Shown here: positions 1 through 5,675 of the stretch, one piece after another
Numbering within the stretch: the first letter of the stretch is position 1
How the letters are laid out: each line of letters starts with the position of its first letter
Assembly (NCBI GenBank): GCA_014729495.1
Contig: WJJV01000125.1
Location: 1-5,675 of the forward strand
Direction: 5' to 3'
Source of the DNA: Candidatus Woesearchaeota archaeon
Lineage (GTDB): Archaea; Nanobdellota; Nanobdellia; Woesearchaeales; UBA12501
DNA length: 5,675 bases
Notes under the pieces: model-generated
The model's input: only the letters and a program-made list of their open reading frames with translations
Databases searched by the model: none
What the model was told of the DNA's origin: nothing
Position numbers and translations under genes: made by a program

Positions 1-1
1 G

Positions 2-1285
2 ACTAGATGTTCATGCAGTGTTGAAGTCCCTGAGTTTCCAAGCGATTATGTGATCATGTTCAAGAATCAGCCTTCTGAGAACAGGTTTGTTGCCTATGCT
101 GTGAAAGGAGAGAAGGACATTGAAACTCCAGGATACATAATCTACACTGCAGAATTTGATAATATGGAATTATGCACTGTAAAGGACCCTTATGAGTTTG
201 ATTTTAATGCAAGAGTAGAACCCTATTTCAATATATATAGGGGGGAAGATAAGGTTCTAATGTATTATTTTTCTAAATATTCAAAATATCAAGTGCTAGG
301 CGATATATATGATTATAAACATGATAGAAATACTGGCTTCCAACTAATCAGGGCTAGTGAAGATCATGTATGTTTCATAATAAACAGAGACGGACCCAAG
401 CATGGAATTACTGCAGAACTGACAGAAACGCATACCCAGGATATAAGGCATCTTATACCTGGATCATGCAGTATTAAAGAAATTGAAGGAGTATACTCCT
501 GTGAAGATTTCAATGGAAGATGCTCTGATAGGATCCTGAAAGATGAAGAGGGAAACTGGAAAGAATATGAGACATGCAGTGAGGTGAACAGATATCATCC
601 AGAAAACAAGAGATTCATAGATCAAGAAGAGGGTATTGATGAAAATTCCTGCATAAACAGTGAATGCTGTGTTGATTATAATAAAGAAGGAGGCATTGTT
701 AGGTATGAAGATATTACACAGGGTCTTGTGTCAAGAGAGGAAGAGATGTCAACATGTAGTTATGCAGGAGGCAAGTGCTCTGACAAAATACTCACTGATA
801 ATACTGGAAGATTTATTCCTATAAAAAGTTGTGATGAAGTTTCTGCGAGGGACTCGCTGCTGAGGCGTTTTTTAGATGAAGGAAAAGCAGATTGCGAGTT
901 AGGGCAATGCTGCATAATTGATTCTGAAACAAGACAATGGGGTAGAGTTTCTGATTCAAGAGAAGCAAAAGCTTTGGAGTATGTCACTTGTGAAGAAATA
1001 GGGGGCGCTTGCTCTGACAGAATACTAGAAGATAATCAAGGCAATTTCATTGACTTTAAAACATGTGATGAAGTAAACGATAAAGATTCAATACAGGAAA
1101 GGTTGATATTCCCTGCTCATTGGGGCTCTATTGGTACAGAGTATTCATCTGAACACACAAGTGTCAAGGATTGTGATTCAACAGAATGCTGTGTTGCCTA
1201 TTATGGGAATAAGGATGGCTTTTACACTCATGAACTCAGATTATTAGAGGAAGTTGAAACAGCAATATCAGAAGACTATAGTTGA
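2..1285 (+). CDS. Cysteine-rich repeat protein, C-terminal part (5' end outside the window)
   Basis: The frame is open to the left edge: codons 2-49 read TRCSCSVEVPEFPSDY with no stop, so the GTG at 50 is internal and the true start lies upstream. I do not recognise the family. Counting residues from that GTG, about 1-140 form a mixed, aromatic-rich region with no membrane segment. Residues 151-207, 236-288 and 314-381 are three copies of a module C-x6-C-x17-C-x20-35-C-x4-C-C, with shared words CSD(R/K)IL, D-x2-G-x-(F/W), and C(D/S)EV. Six cysteines per copy, ending in a CC pair, suggest a disulfide-bonded extracellular domain; this is inference. The spacing recalls arthropod CLIP domains, but I see no homology beyond the cysteine pattern. 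The gene is clearly AT-richer than the others (hand count about 32% GC at 241-360 against 49% at 3541-3660). It ends 12 bases before the next gene, so it is probably co-transcribed with it. That it is coding is very likely; its function is unknown. Confidence 0.88.
   Translation, partial: TRCSCSVEVPEFPSDYVIMFKNQPSENRFVAYAVKGEKDIETPGYIIYTAEFDNMELCTVKDPYEFDFNARVEPYFNIYRGEDKVLMYYFSKYSKYQVLGDIYDYKHDRNTGFQLIRASEDHVCFIINRDGPKHGITAELTETHTQDIRHLIPGSCSIKEIEGVYSCEDFNGRCSDRILKDEEGNWKEYETCSEVNRYHPENKRFIDQEEGIDENSCINSECCVDYNKEGGIVRYEDITQGLVSREEEMSTCSYAGGKCSDKILTDNTGRFIPIKSCDEVSARDSLLRRFLDEGKADCELGQCCIIDSETRQWGRVSDSREAKALEYVTCEEIGGACSDRILEDNQGNFIDFKTCDEVNDKDSIQERLIFPAHWGSIGTEYSSEHTSVKDCDSTECCVAYYGNKDGFYTHELRLLEEVETAISEDYS
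500..1192 (+). repeat. Three tandem six-cysteine protein modules
   Basis: Unit 1 is 500-670, unit 2 is 755-913 and unit 3 is 989-1192, measured from the first Cys codon to the CC pair. The intervals Cys1-Cys2 (6 residues), Cys2-Cys3 (17) and Cys4-Cys5 (4) are identical in all three. Only the Cys3-Cys4 loop varies (24, 20 and 35 residues). The repeat is evident in protein but well diverged in DNA, so the duplications are old or the copies are under diversifying change. Confidence 0.85.
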
Positions 1286-1286
1286 C

Positions 1287-1294
1287 GAGGTGAT
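1287..1294 (+). promoter_or_regulatory. Strong Shine-Dalgarno GAGGTGAT
   Basis: Eight bases match the complement of the archaeal 16S rRNA 3' end (ATCACCTCC). They sit three bases before ATG 1298 and start two bases after the upstream stop codon ends. This fixes the start of the next gene at 1298 rather than the in-frame ATG at 1310. Confidence 0.85.
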
Positions 1295-1297
1295 ATC

Positions 1298-1795
1298 ATG
1301 AATATAACAATGAACAAGAAAGGAGATATTGGAAAATTCACTTATGTGCTGCTGCTATCGCTTGCTTTGACAGCTTTAGCAGCGTACCTCTACCTTGTTG
1401 TCTTCAAGGGAGGCCTTGAGAGAGGCGGAAGCGGAATCATAGGGGAGATTGAAGGCCTTGGGGATCTGGATGGTGATGGTGTGGCAAACAAGGATGATGT
1501 GTGCTGTGCTGCAGCATGCGAGGCAAGGCCAAGCCAGGTTAACAGCAATCCTCAGAGCAGTTTCTTTGGCTGCACTGAATACCAGGGAGACACAAACTGT
1601 TCTAGTTCCAGATGCTTTCTTGATTATGACAGGGACCACATAAGGAATGAATTAGACAAGTGCTGCGCACCGCAGTGCAAAATAGAAAGCGATGAAATGG
1701 TCAATATGGAGTGTCCGGGCTCTAACTGTGGATGCACTTCACATCAGAGGCCCACTGCATGCGATGCAGGTCCAGATGCAGAGTGTGAATATTGA
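1298..1795 (+). CDS. Small membrane-anchored protein with duplicated acidic/cysteine (TSP3-like) repeats
   Basis: 165 residues. The start ATG has the strongest Shine-Dalgarno in the window. Residues 1-14 are basic with a KKG at 7-9, and 15-36 form one hydrophobic segment; the layout resembles an archaeal type IV pilin-like (class III) signal or an N-terminal anchor. After a Gly-rich linker come two tandem units of 53-54 residues. Each opens with D-x-D-x-D-x3-N-x2-D-x-C-C-x3-C (residues 56-74 and 109-127) and later carries GCT-x2-Q-x2-T-x-C (91-101 and 145-155). The D-x-D-x-D loop followed by Cys resembles thrombospondin type 3 or EF-like calcium loops. The first copy has the canonical DGDG; the second is degenerate (R, H at the glycines). 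Calcium binding and an extracellular location are inferred. It lies 12 bases after the cysteine-repeat gene and 34 before the next. I do not recognise a named family. Confidence 0.87.
   Translation: MNITMNKKGDIGKFTYVLLLSLALTALAAYLYLVVFKGGLERGGSGIIGEIEGLGDLDGDGVANKDDVCCAAACEARPSQVNSNPQSSFFGCTEYQGDTNCSSSRCFLDYDRDHIRNELDKCCAPQCKIESDEMVNMECPGSNCGCTSHQRPTACDAGPDAECEY
1463..1786 (+). repeat. Two tandem Asp/Cys units within the small membrane protein
   Basis: Unit 1 starts at the Asp codon at 1463 and unit 2 at the Asp codon at 1622, a shift of 53 residues. The GCT words at 1568 and 1730 are shifted by 54, meaning one residue of indel. Both units keep the CC doublet followed by x3-C, and the terminal Cys of the GCT motif. 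The pattern argues for an internal duplication. Confidence 0.78.
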
Positions 1796-1829
1796 CTTGA
1801 ACAATAGATTATCAACGCAATAAACTAAG

Positions 1830-2900
1830 ATGGTAAATGGAAAGAGATCAGCGCTGATGCTTACTGCAATAATCGGGATTATTCTTGTGATAATGACCAT
1901 GCTGCCTGTAGGCAGGGCACTGCTCATGGGCCTGGGAATATTCTTTGTTAATCCTACAGCAAAGACATACCAGGAGATTATTAATGCTGTGGATACAGTC
2001 CAGCCTAATGAGATGAGGACAATGATAGCAAGCATAGATGATGGCACAGCTATAATTGGTTTTTCTTCTGACAGTGATTTTATACAGGTAATAAGGGCTG
2101 GTTTTGACTTCAAATTCTATAAACCAGAGCAATGCGGGAGCAGAGCATGTATCTGCATGTGCAAGCAGATGGACCATGACACAGCAATGGGATCTGATGC
2201 ATACTTCTGCAAAGAACCCAAGCCGGGCGACCCTGATGATTATATGATATGCAATAATGAACTTGGAGCTGAACTTATTGGATTTATATCAAAAGACCGC
2301 TTTTCAGGAGACGCAAATTTCGCAAACTATGGTATAAGAGGAGGATTCATAATAGCAAGAGCAACAACAGCATGGGGACTTGCAGACAGCAGGGTTTTTA
2401 ACATGCCCAAGAATCCAGTGGTTGTTGTCCAGAAGAGCGGCACTGAGGTCAATGGAATGAATATTGTTTCTGTATGTCTTAATCAGAACGGCTGCCTTGA
2501 AGAAGAGAATGTTGAGGACCAGGTAAACAGGATGCTGGCAAGAACACTTTTCTATGATGCAAAAAGAGAATACGAAAAGAATACTCCTGAAAGCAGACAG
2601 AAAGCACGGGAGCTTTTTGCTGAGCTCATCGCAAACCAGGCATACATGGATCAGCTTGCCCTGATAACAGAGGGAGGCAATGATCCCTCATATTATTTGC
2701 ATGACTATTCATATATGTATGCAGCGTACAATGAAGTCAGGGACAACAATTATGATAAGGCTCTGGAATATCTCCAGCTGGCTGTAAATAATGTTATTCA
2801 TGAACAGACAAAAGAGCAGGCAATAAAAGATATTGAAAGATTCACGGAGAGAATGCAGGAGCAGCAGGAACAAGAAGAACAAGGCCCTCCTGTCAGCTAA
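1830..2900 (+). CDS. Membrane-anchored protein with Cys cluster and TPR-like C-terminal domain
   Basis: 356 residues. A TAA at 1821 in the same frame blocks any upstream start, and no Shine-Dalgarno is visible, so ATG 1830 is the longest option; ATG 1857 is possible. Residues 3-6 (NGKR) are basic. Residues 8-25 are a membrane helix, followed by a second hydrophobic stretch at 27-40, so the N-terminus may be a hairpin or one long anchor. A central domain (about 41-225) holds C102-x4-C107-x-C109-x-C111, then C127, C141 and C216-x5-C222: a metal or disulfide cluster, or both. Residues about 229-345 are predicted all-helical, with a TPR-like helix pair at 294-328 (aromatic/Ala positions and NNYDKALEYL), ending in a Gln/Glu-rich tail. 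From memory, the region around the CICMC motif resembles hypothetical proteins common in Woesearchaeota; I cannot verify this. It may be a scaffold subunit of a membrane complex; function unknown. Confidence 0.87.
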   Translation: MVNGKRSALMLTAIIGIILVIMTMLPVGRALLMGLGIFFVNPTAKTYQEIINAVDTVQPNEMRTMIASIDDGTAIIGFSSDSDFIQVIRAGFDFKFYKPEQCGSRACICMCKQMDHDTAMGSDAYFCKEPKPGDPDDYMICNNELGAELIGFISKDRFSGDANFANYGIRGGFIIARATTAWGLADSRVFNMPKNPVVVVQKSGTEVNGMNIVSVCLNQNGCLEEENVEDQVNRMLARTLFYDAKREYEKNTPESRQKARELFAELIANQAYMDQLALITEGGNDPSYYLHDYSYMYAAYNEVRDNNYDKALEYLQLAVNNVIHEQTKEQAIKDIERFTERMQEQQEQEEQGPPVS

Positions 2901-2923
2901 ACCTGTTTCTGAGCTTAATAAAC

Positions 2924-2931
2924 TTTATAAA
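2924..2931 (+). promoter_or_regulatory. Putative archaeal TATA box (TTTATAAA)
   Basis: TTTATAAA lies in the 41-base gap after the TPR-like gene and is preceded by an A-rich stretch that could serve as a BRE. Its centre is about 26 bases upstream of the in-frame ATG at 2954, the normal archaeal distance from TATA box to transcription start. That would give a leaderless mRNA beginning at ATG 2954. The gap is AT-rich, so a chance match is possible. Confidence 0.5.
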
Positions 2932-2941
2932 TAAATATCAT

Positions 2942-3994
2942 ATGATTGAATATATGCGGAGTAAAAAAAGAGGGTTTGCGCTATGGTCTATTATAAAGAT
3001 AGCAGTAGGCATAGGTTTTGCTGTTCTTCTGATGAATTATGCTGTTGACCAGGGCAAGGGACTTGATTTTGAGCGCGTCTACCTCTCAAAGGACATTGCC
3101 CTGACAGTGAACGGGCTTTATGGAATGCCTGCTGATGTGCTTCTTGACTATGAGAATGAGTACATGGAGCAGTTCGAGAGGGAATACAATATTGCAGCAG
3201 GAAACAGCATTATTGAAGTGGAAGTCAATGGAAGCCCTCACCTAAGCACAACATACCCTTATGGAGAGGTTCTCACAAGGAGGATAGACACATTTCTTGA
3301 GACTCCTGATTACCTGGCATTCGTGCTTAGGAACGGCAAGATAACAATAACAAAGTCAAGAGAGGCCACAGCCCAGATAGGCTGTCCAACAATATACACC
3401 GGAGGGGAGATAAAGGAAGCCTCGCTTATGTTTGAGCCAGGAGAGGATCATGGAGAAGGATATTCTGAAGGTGATCTTGAGGAGTACCAGCTTACTAGGC
3501 AGATAGCAGATGCCCTTAGCATACTTTGCTCTGTTGACAGCCTGGACTGCAGGATTGTGCAGCAGCAGGACATTGACTCAAAGCTCAGGGAGATAAGGTC
3601 TGCTCAGAAAGACCTCCTTGTAAGCATACACATAGGATCAGCTGATGTAAGCAGGAATCCTGCAATAATACGCTACATAGCAGGAGATCTGAAGTCAGAG
3701 AAGCTGGCCTGCCTCATATCAAACATTCTGAGGGATGACTTTGATCCTGTAGAGATAAGAGAGGTTGATGCAGGCACATCAGACAAGAAGCTCCAGGTTC
3801 TTGAGGGAACATCCCCTGCTGTGAGCCTTGAGATAGGAAACATAAAAAAGAGGGATTTCATGACAGATCCAGGCAAGAGGACACTTATTGCATCAGCTAT
3901 AATAGGAGGGATAAAGGCATATTACGGGCCGCAGTTCCAGGATCCAGGGCCGCAGACAACAGGACCATTGGAAGGTTCTGCAGGAGATCAATAA
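2942..3994 (+). CDS. Membrane-anchored N-acetylmuramoyl-L-alanine amidase-like protein (Amidase_3 fold)
   Basis: 350 residues from ATG 2942. ATG 2954 is an attractive alternative start (MRSKKRG), because a TATA box lies 26 bases upstream and neither ATG has a Shine-Dalgarno. The basic RSKKRG is followed by a hydrophobic anchor at about 13-35. Residues 40-150 are an unrecognised domain. Residues about 160-333 match the zinc amidase fold of AmiA/B/C and CwlV. A degenerate DPGHGG equivalent contains H170, and LEEYQLTRQIA provides E181; these would be the first two zinc ligands. SIHIG provides H230, the third ligand, and SLEIGN provides the catalytic E297. The helix after the last motif, ending GGIKAYYG, fits the usual family end. 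All four key residues are present, so activity is plausible. Members of the family cut the lactyl-peptide amide bond of peptidoglycan; archaea have no murein, so the substrate here is open. The C-terminal tail is Pro/Gly-rich. The fold is fairly sure, the substrate unknown. Confidence 0.85.
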   Translation: MIEYMRSKKRGFALWSIIKIAVGIGFAVLLMNYAVDQGKGLDFERVYLSKDIALTVNGLYGMPADVLLDYENEYMEQFEREYNIAAGNSIIEVEVNGSPHLSTTYPYGEVLTRRIDTFLETPDYLAFVLRNGKITITKSREATAQIGCPTIYTGGEIKEASLMFEPGEDHGEGYSEGDLEEYQLTRQIADALSILCSVDSLDCRIVQQQDIDSKLREIRSAQKDLLVSIHIGSADVSRNPAIIRYIAGDLKSEKLACLISNILRDDFDPVEIREVDAGTSDKKLQVLEGTSPAVSLEIGNIKKRDFMTDPGKRTLIASAIIGGIKAYYGPQFQDPGPQTTGPLEGSAGDQ

Positions 3995-4023
3995 GAGAGC
4001 AGCAGGAAGATTGTGAAAGAGAA

Positions 4024-4542
4024 GTGAAAATGGTCAGGGTTTTCAGATCAAAGAAAGGACAGGAAGGAGGAGGTATAGAGCTCACAGATGAATGGGTTCT
4101 TGTAGTGGTTCTGTCAGTGCTCATACCCCTTACAGCAATGATATTTGTAGGCTTTGTGACAGGCTATCAGATAGTATCAAATTCCTATCTTGCTGATGTT
4201 GAGGATACCATAATACAGACAAGATTCCTCAATAATCCTGACTGCTTCGCATATCAGGATACTGATACAGGAAGGATATATCCTGGAGTCATAGACATAA
4301 GGAAGTTCAAACAGGATGTCATGGATGCGTGCTATAGTGTGCCAGAAGACTATACTTCAGGATTCTTCAGGCTTGAGCTGAAAAAGCTTGACACAGAAAA
4401 AGAGTATGTGCCTGTTGACTCCCAAAACTATGGGAAGCAGATGATGCGGCAGGGAACAGAGTCAGAGAACTTCTTTGTGCTGATAATGGACAATGGAAGG
4501 CTTGATTCAGGCCAGCTAACAATAAGGTCAAAGAGAGAGTGA
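4024..4542 (+). CDS. One-TM pilin-like small membrane protein
   Basis: 172 residues from GTG 4024. ATG 4030 is an equally likely start, since GAAGTGA at 4021-4027 could then act as a weak Shine-Dalgarno. The N-terminus is basic with KKGQ at 10-13, a short Gly/acidic spacer, and a single membrane helix at about 24-45. The KKG|Q layout resembles archaeal class III prepilin-type signals, although the helix begins about ten residues after the Gly. The remainder is a soluble domain with two cysteines (C74 in NPDCFAY and C103 in DACY) that could form a disulfide, and the segment TGRIYPGVIDIRKF between them. From memory, this NPDCFAY...TGR-x-YPG-x-ID layout recurs in small proteins of Woesearchaeota; I cannot confirm that here. 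It sits 29 bases after the amidase-like gene and its stop overlaps the next start, so the two are probably translated together. No function assigned. Confidence 0.85.
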   Translation: MKMVRVFRSKKGQEGGGIELTDEWVLVVVLSVLIPLTAMIFVGFVTGYQIVSNSYLADVEDTIIQTRFLNNPDCFAYQDTDTGRIYPGVIDIRKFKQDVMDACYSVPEDYTSGFFRLELKKLDTEKEYVPVDSQNYGKQMMRQGTESENFFVLIMDNGRLDSGQLTIRSKRE

Positions 4543-5084
4543 ATGAGAGAATGATGCGAGGATATCACAATAATATGAAGAATCTTGGAAAGAGAGCAGG
4601 AGCATGGATGCCTCCTATGAAGGAGATGATGGTCATAATAGTGGCTGTTGTCATAATCTCAATAATATTTGCCATACTTGTATATGGCGGGAATGAAGGG
4701 GACAGGAATGACATTGAGGAGAGATCCAATGATATAAAGCAAAGCCAGATTCTCAATACCCTGCTCAGGACTCCAATAAGGATATCAGACCCTGAGGTAA
4801 TAAGAGAGGGCTTTGGCAGGGAGATAACCTTCTCCAGCCTTGTATCCCTTATGATCTCAGAAGAGGATGATGACCTCAAGGAAAAGTATGAGACATTTCT
4901 GGAAAGAAGAGCAGAATACTCTCTTGATGGAGTGTATGGAGAGGGAGATTGGGAGGTCAGGATAATACATCCTGGAGGAGAGGAGCGTATTGGAAGCGCA
5001 GGAGGAGACACGAGAAGTGTTGAGACACGGCTGCCGACGCATGATCTCAAGGTAATAAGGGTGGCTCTTATAGTTGAAGAATGA
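4539..5084 (+). CDS. One-TM small membrane protein, translationally coupled to its upstream neighbour
   Basis: 181 residues from GTG 4539, whose GTGA overlaps the preceding stop by four bases, a classic coupling arrangement. ATG 4551 (eight bases after GAGAGTGA) and ATG 4575 (MKNLGKRAG) are alternative starts; the frame and end are firm. A basic N-terminus (GKRAG at 17-21) is followed by a strong membrane helix at about 30-49. The soluble part contains QSQILNTLLRTPI, then a region around TFSSLVSLMIS and a strongly charged helix (EEDDDLKEKYETFLERR, about 108-124), and ends in a beta-rich tail. No cysteine is present, unlike all neighbours. From memory, proteins with an 'LRTP' helix just after the anchor occur next to the preceding family in DPANN genomes; unverified. 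A role as partner subunit of its overlapping neighbour is inferred from gene order only. Confidence 0.84.
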   Translation: MNERMMRGYHNNMKNLGKRAGAWMPPMKEMMVIIVAVVIISIIFAILVYGGNEGDRNDIEERSNDIKQSQILNTLLRTPIRISDPEVIREGFGREITFSSLVSLMISEEDDDLKEKYETFLERRAEYSLDGVYGEGDWEVRIIHPGGEERIGSAGGDTRSVETRLPTHDLKVIRVALIVEE

Positions 5085-5108
5085 TATTGAAGAAGACATT
5101 ATATTAAA

Positions 5109-5116
5109 AGGAGTGA
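5109..5116 (+). promoter_or_regulatory. Shine-Dalgarno-like AGGAGTGA
   Basis: AGGAGTGA lies eight bases before ATG 5125 and matches the anti-Shine-Dalgarno apart from one missing G. The same spacing is seen for GAGAGTGA before ATG 4551. It supports ATG 5125 over the in-frame GTG at 5113. Confidence 0.6.
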
Positions 5117-5124
5117 AGAACAAG

Positions 5125-5675
5125 ATGAAATCAAGAAAATCCCAGATCACAGACTTCCTGATAATCGGAGGCCTGATGATGGCATCAATAACATTCATCT
5201 ACTACACTGCAATCAACACTCCAGAGACCCAGCAGGGATACATAGGTGAGAACCAGCTCCTCATGATGGAGACCATCTCAAAGGCAGAGGAGGCCTTGAT
5301 GTTCATAGACAGGTCTGCTGATATCGCATTTGACAGGACAATACTTGACCTTGCGGCTGCAGGAGGATCGTCTTCAGAAGAGGAGGAGTCTTCAACCTGT
5401 GGCATATATTACTATTATAATCTCTGGTTCTCACTAAAGGATGGAAATATCGAGAAGTGCTATCCTGAATCTCCTCCAACAGGATTTGACAGGATGATGG
5501 AATCTGAGCTTGTGGAAATATTCGGGATATACCCAAGAGGGGAGCTCAGGGACTTCAGCACTGATTATAACTTCTTTGTCACAAGCAAGCAGGTAAGGGG
5601 CGTCACAACAGACAAGCTTGAGTTCAATGTAGCAGTAGAGGAGATTGAGAAAATAGAGGCTCCAGAAGAACCTGC
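5125..5675 (+). CDS. One-TM pilin-like membrane protein, 3' end outside the window
   Basis: Reading from ATG 5125, 183 codons run to the right edge without a stop, so the gene is cut by the window. The N-terminus MKSRKSQITDF, followed by a hydrophobic segment at about 11-27, resembles the 'K-R-(G/A)-Q-x-T-x-F' starts that I associate with small secreted or pilin-like proteins of DPANN archaea. After NTPETQ comes a helical region (about 42-80), a low-complexity Ser/Glu stretch (about 81-91), then C92 and C112, which flank a Tyr-rich segment and may be disulfide-bonded. The visible part continues as an alternating beta-rich domain and is Glu-rich at the cut end. The downstream stop and full length are unknown. 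It lies 40 bases after the preceding gene, on the same strand, and probably belongs to the same operon. Confidence 0.82.
   Translation, partial: MKSRKSQITDFLIIGGLMMASITFIYYTAINTPETQQGYIGENQLLMMETISKAEEALMFIDRSADIAFDRTILDLAAAGGSSSEEEESSTCGIYYYYNLWFSLKDGNIEKCYPESPPTGFDRMMESELVEIFGIYPRGELRDFSTDYNFFVTSKQVRGVTTDKLEFNVAVEEIEKIEAPEEP

Noticed and set aside
50..52. GTG as start codon of the cysteine-repeat protein
   Set aside because: The frame stays open and protein-like to base 2, and no Shine-Dalgarno precedes 50; the gene is truncated by the window edge.
500..1192. CLIP-domain assignment for the six-cysteine repeats
   Set aside because: The Cys2-Cys3 gap is 17 residues rather than the short gap usual in CLIP domains, and no protease domain is present.
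1463..1520. Dockerin assignment for the acidic loop
   Set aside because: The loop is followed by CC-x3-C and lacks the dockerin helix pattern; a TSP3-like loop fits better.
1449..1643. Second + strand open frame inside the small Asp/Cys protein gene
   Set aside because: It is fully inside a gene with a strong start signal and duplicated protein motifs; the alternative frame has no repeat structure.
1739..2177. Opposite-strand open frames here and at 760-987, 1376-1639, 3673-4124, 4565-5198 and 5202-5536
   Set aside because: All lie antisense to well-supported genes, show no recognisable motifs, and have no ribosome site that I could see; they follow from the codon bias of the + strand genes.
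2901..2941. Transcription terminator after the TPR-like gene
   Set aside because: There is no hairpin and only a short TTT run; nothing supports a terminator.
5099..5106. TTATATTA as a TATA box for the last gene
   Set aside because: Its centre is only about 22 bases before ATG 5125 and that gene has a Shine-Dalgarno, which does not fit a leaderless start; it is probably chance AT-richness.

Overview
The window reads as a coding-dense piece of an archaeal genome, most likely from a DPANN-type lineage such as Woesearchaeota or Pacearchaeota. Supporting signs are a near-perfect archaeal Shine-Dalgarno (GAGGTGAT, 1287-1294), an archaeal TATA-like box (TTTATAAA, 2924-2931), AGA/AGG and ATA codon preference, and several short membrane-anchored proteins of a style I remember from DPANN genomes. 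That lineage call rests on memory and pattern, not on a search.

Seven genes lie in a row on the + strand, with gaps of 12-41 bases and one 4-base overlap. No noncoding stretch exceeds about 45 bases, and I see no RNA gene, CRISPR array, insertion sequence or opposite-strand gene. Left to right they are: (1) the C-terminal part of a cysteine-rich protein with three six-cysteine repeats, open at the left edge (2-1285); (2) a small membrane-anchored protein with two tandem acidic/cysteine repeats resembling thrombospondin type 3 calcium loops (1298-1795); (3) a membrane-anchored protein with a C-x4-C-x-C-x-C cluster and a TPR-like C-terminus (1830-2900); (4) a membrane-anchored N-acetylmuramoyl-L-alanine amidase-like (Amidase_3 fold) protein that keeps all four expected active-site residues (2942-3994); (5) and (6) two short one-TM proteins whose genes overlap at GTGA (4024-4542, 4539-5084); (7) a further one-TM protein open at the right edge (5125-5675).

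All six genes whose N-terminus is visible encode a short basic N-terminus followed by one hydrophobic segment and a long soluble domain. In most of them a KKG, KRG, KRA or RKS tripeptide precedes the hydrophobic segment, reminiscent of archaeal class III (type IV pilin-like) signal peptides. My inference is a cell-surface assembly: membrane-tethered subunits, disulfide-rich and possibly calcium-binding outer domains, and an amidase-type hydrolase. Its function is not known to me. The amidase is the only gene with a recognisable enzymatic fold. It is striking because archaea lack murein. A TATA box upstream suggests the amidase starts its own transcript, possibly leaderless, so the window may hold two overlapping transcription units.
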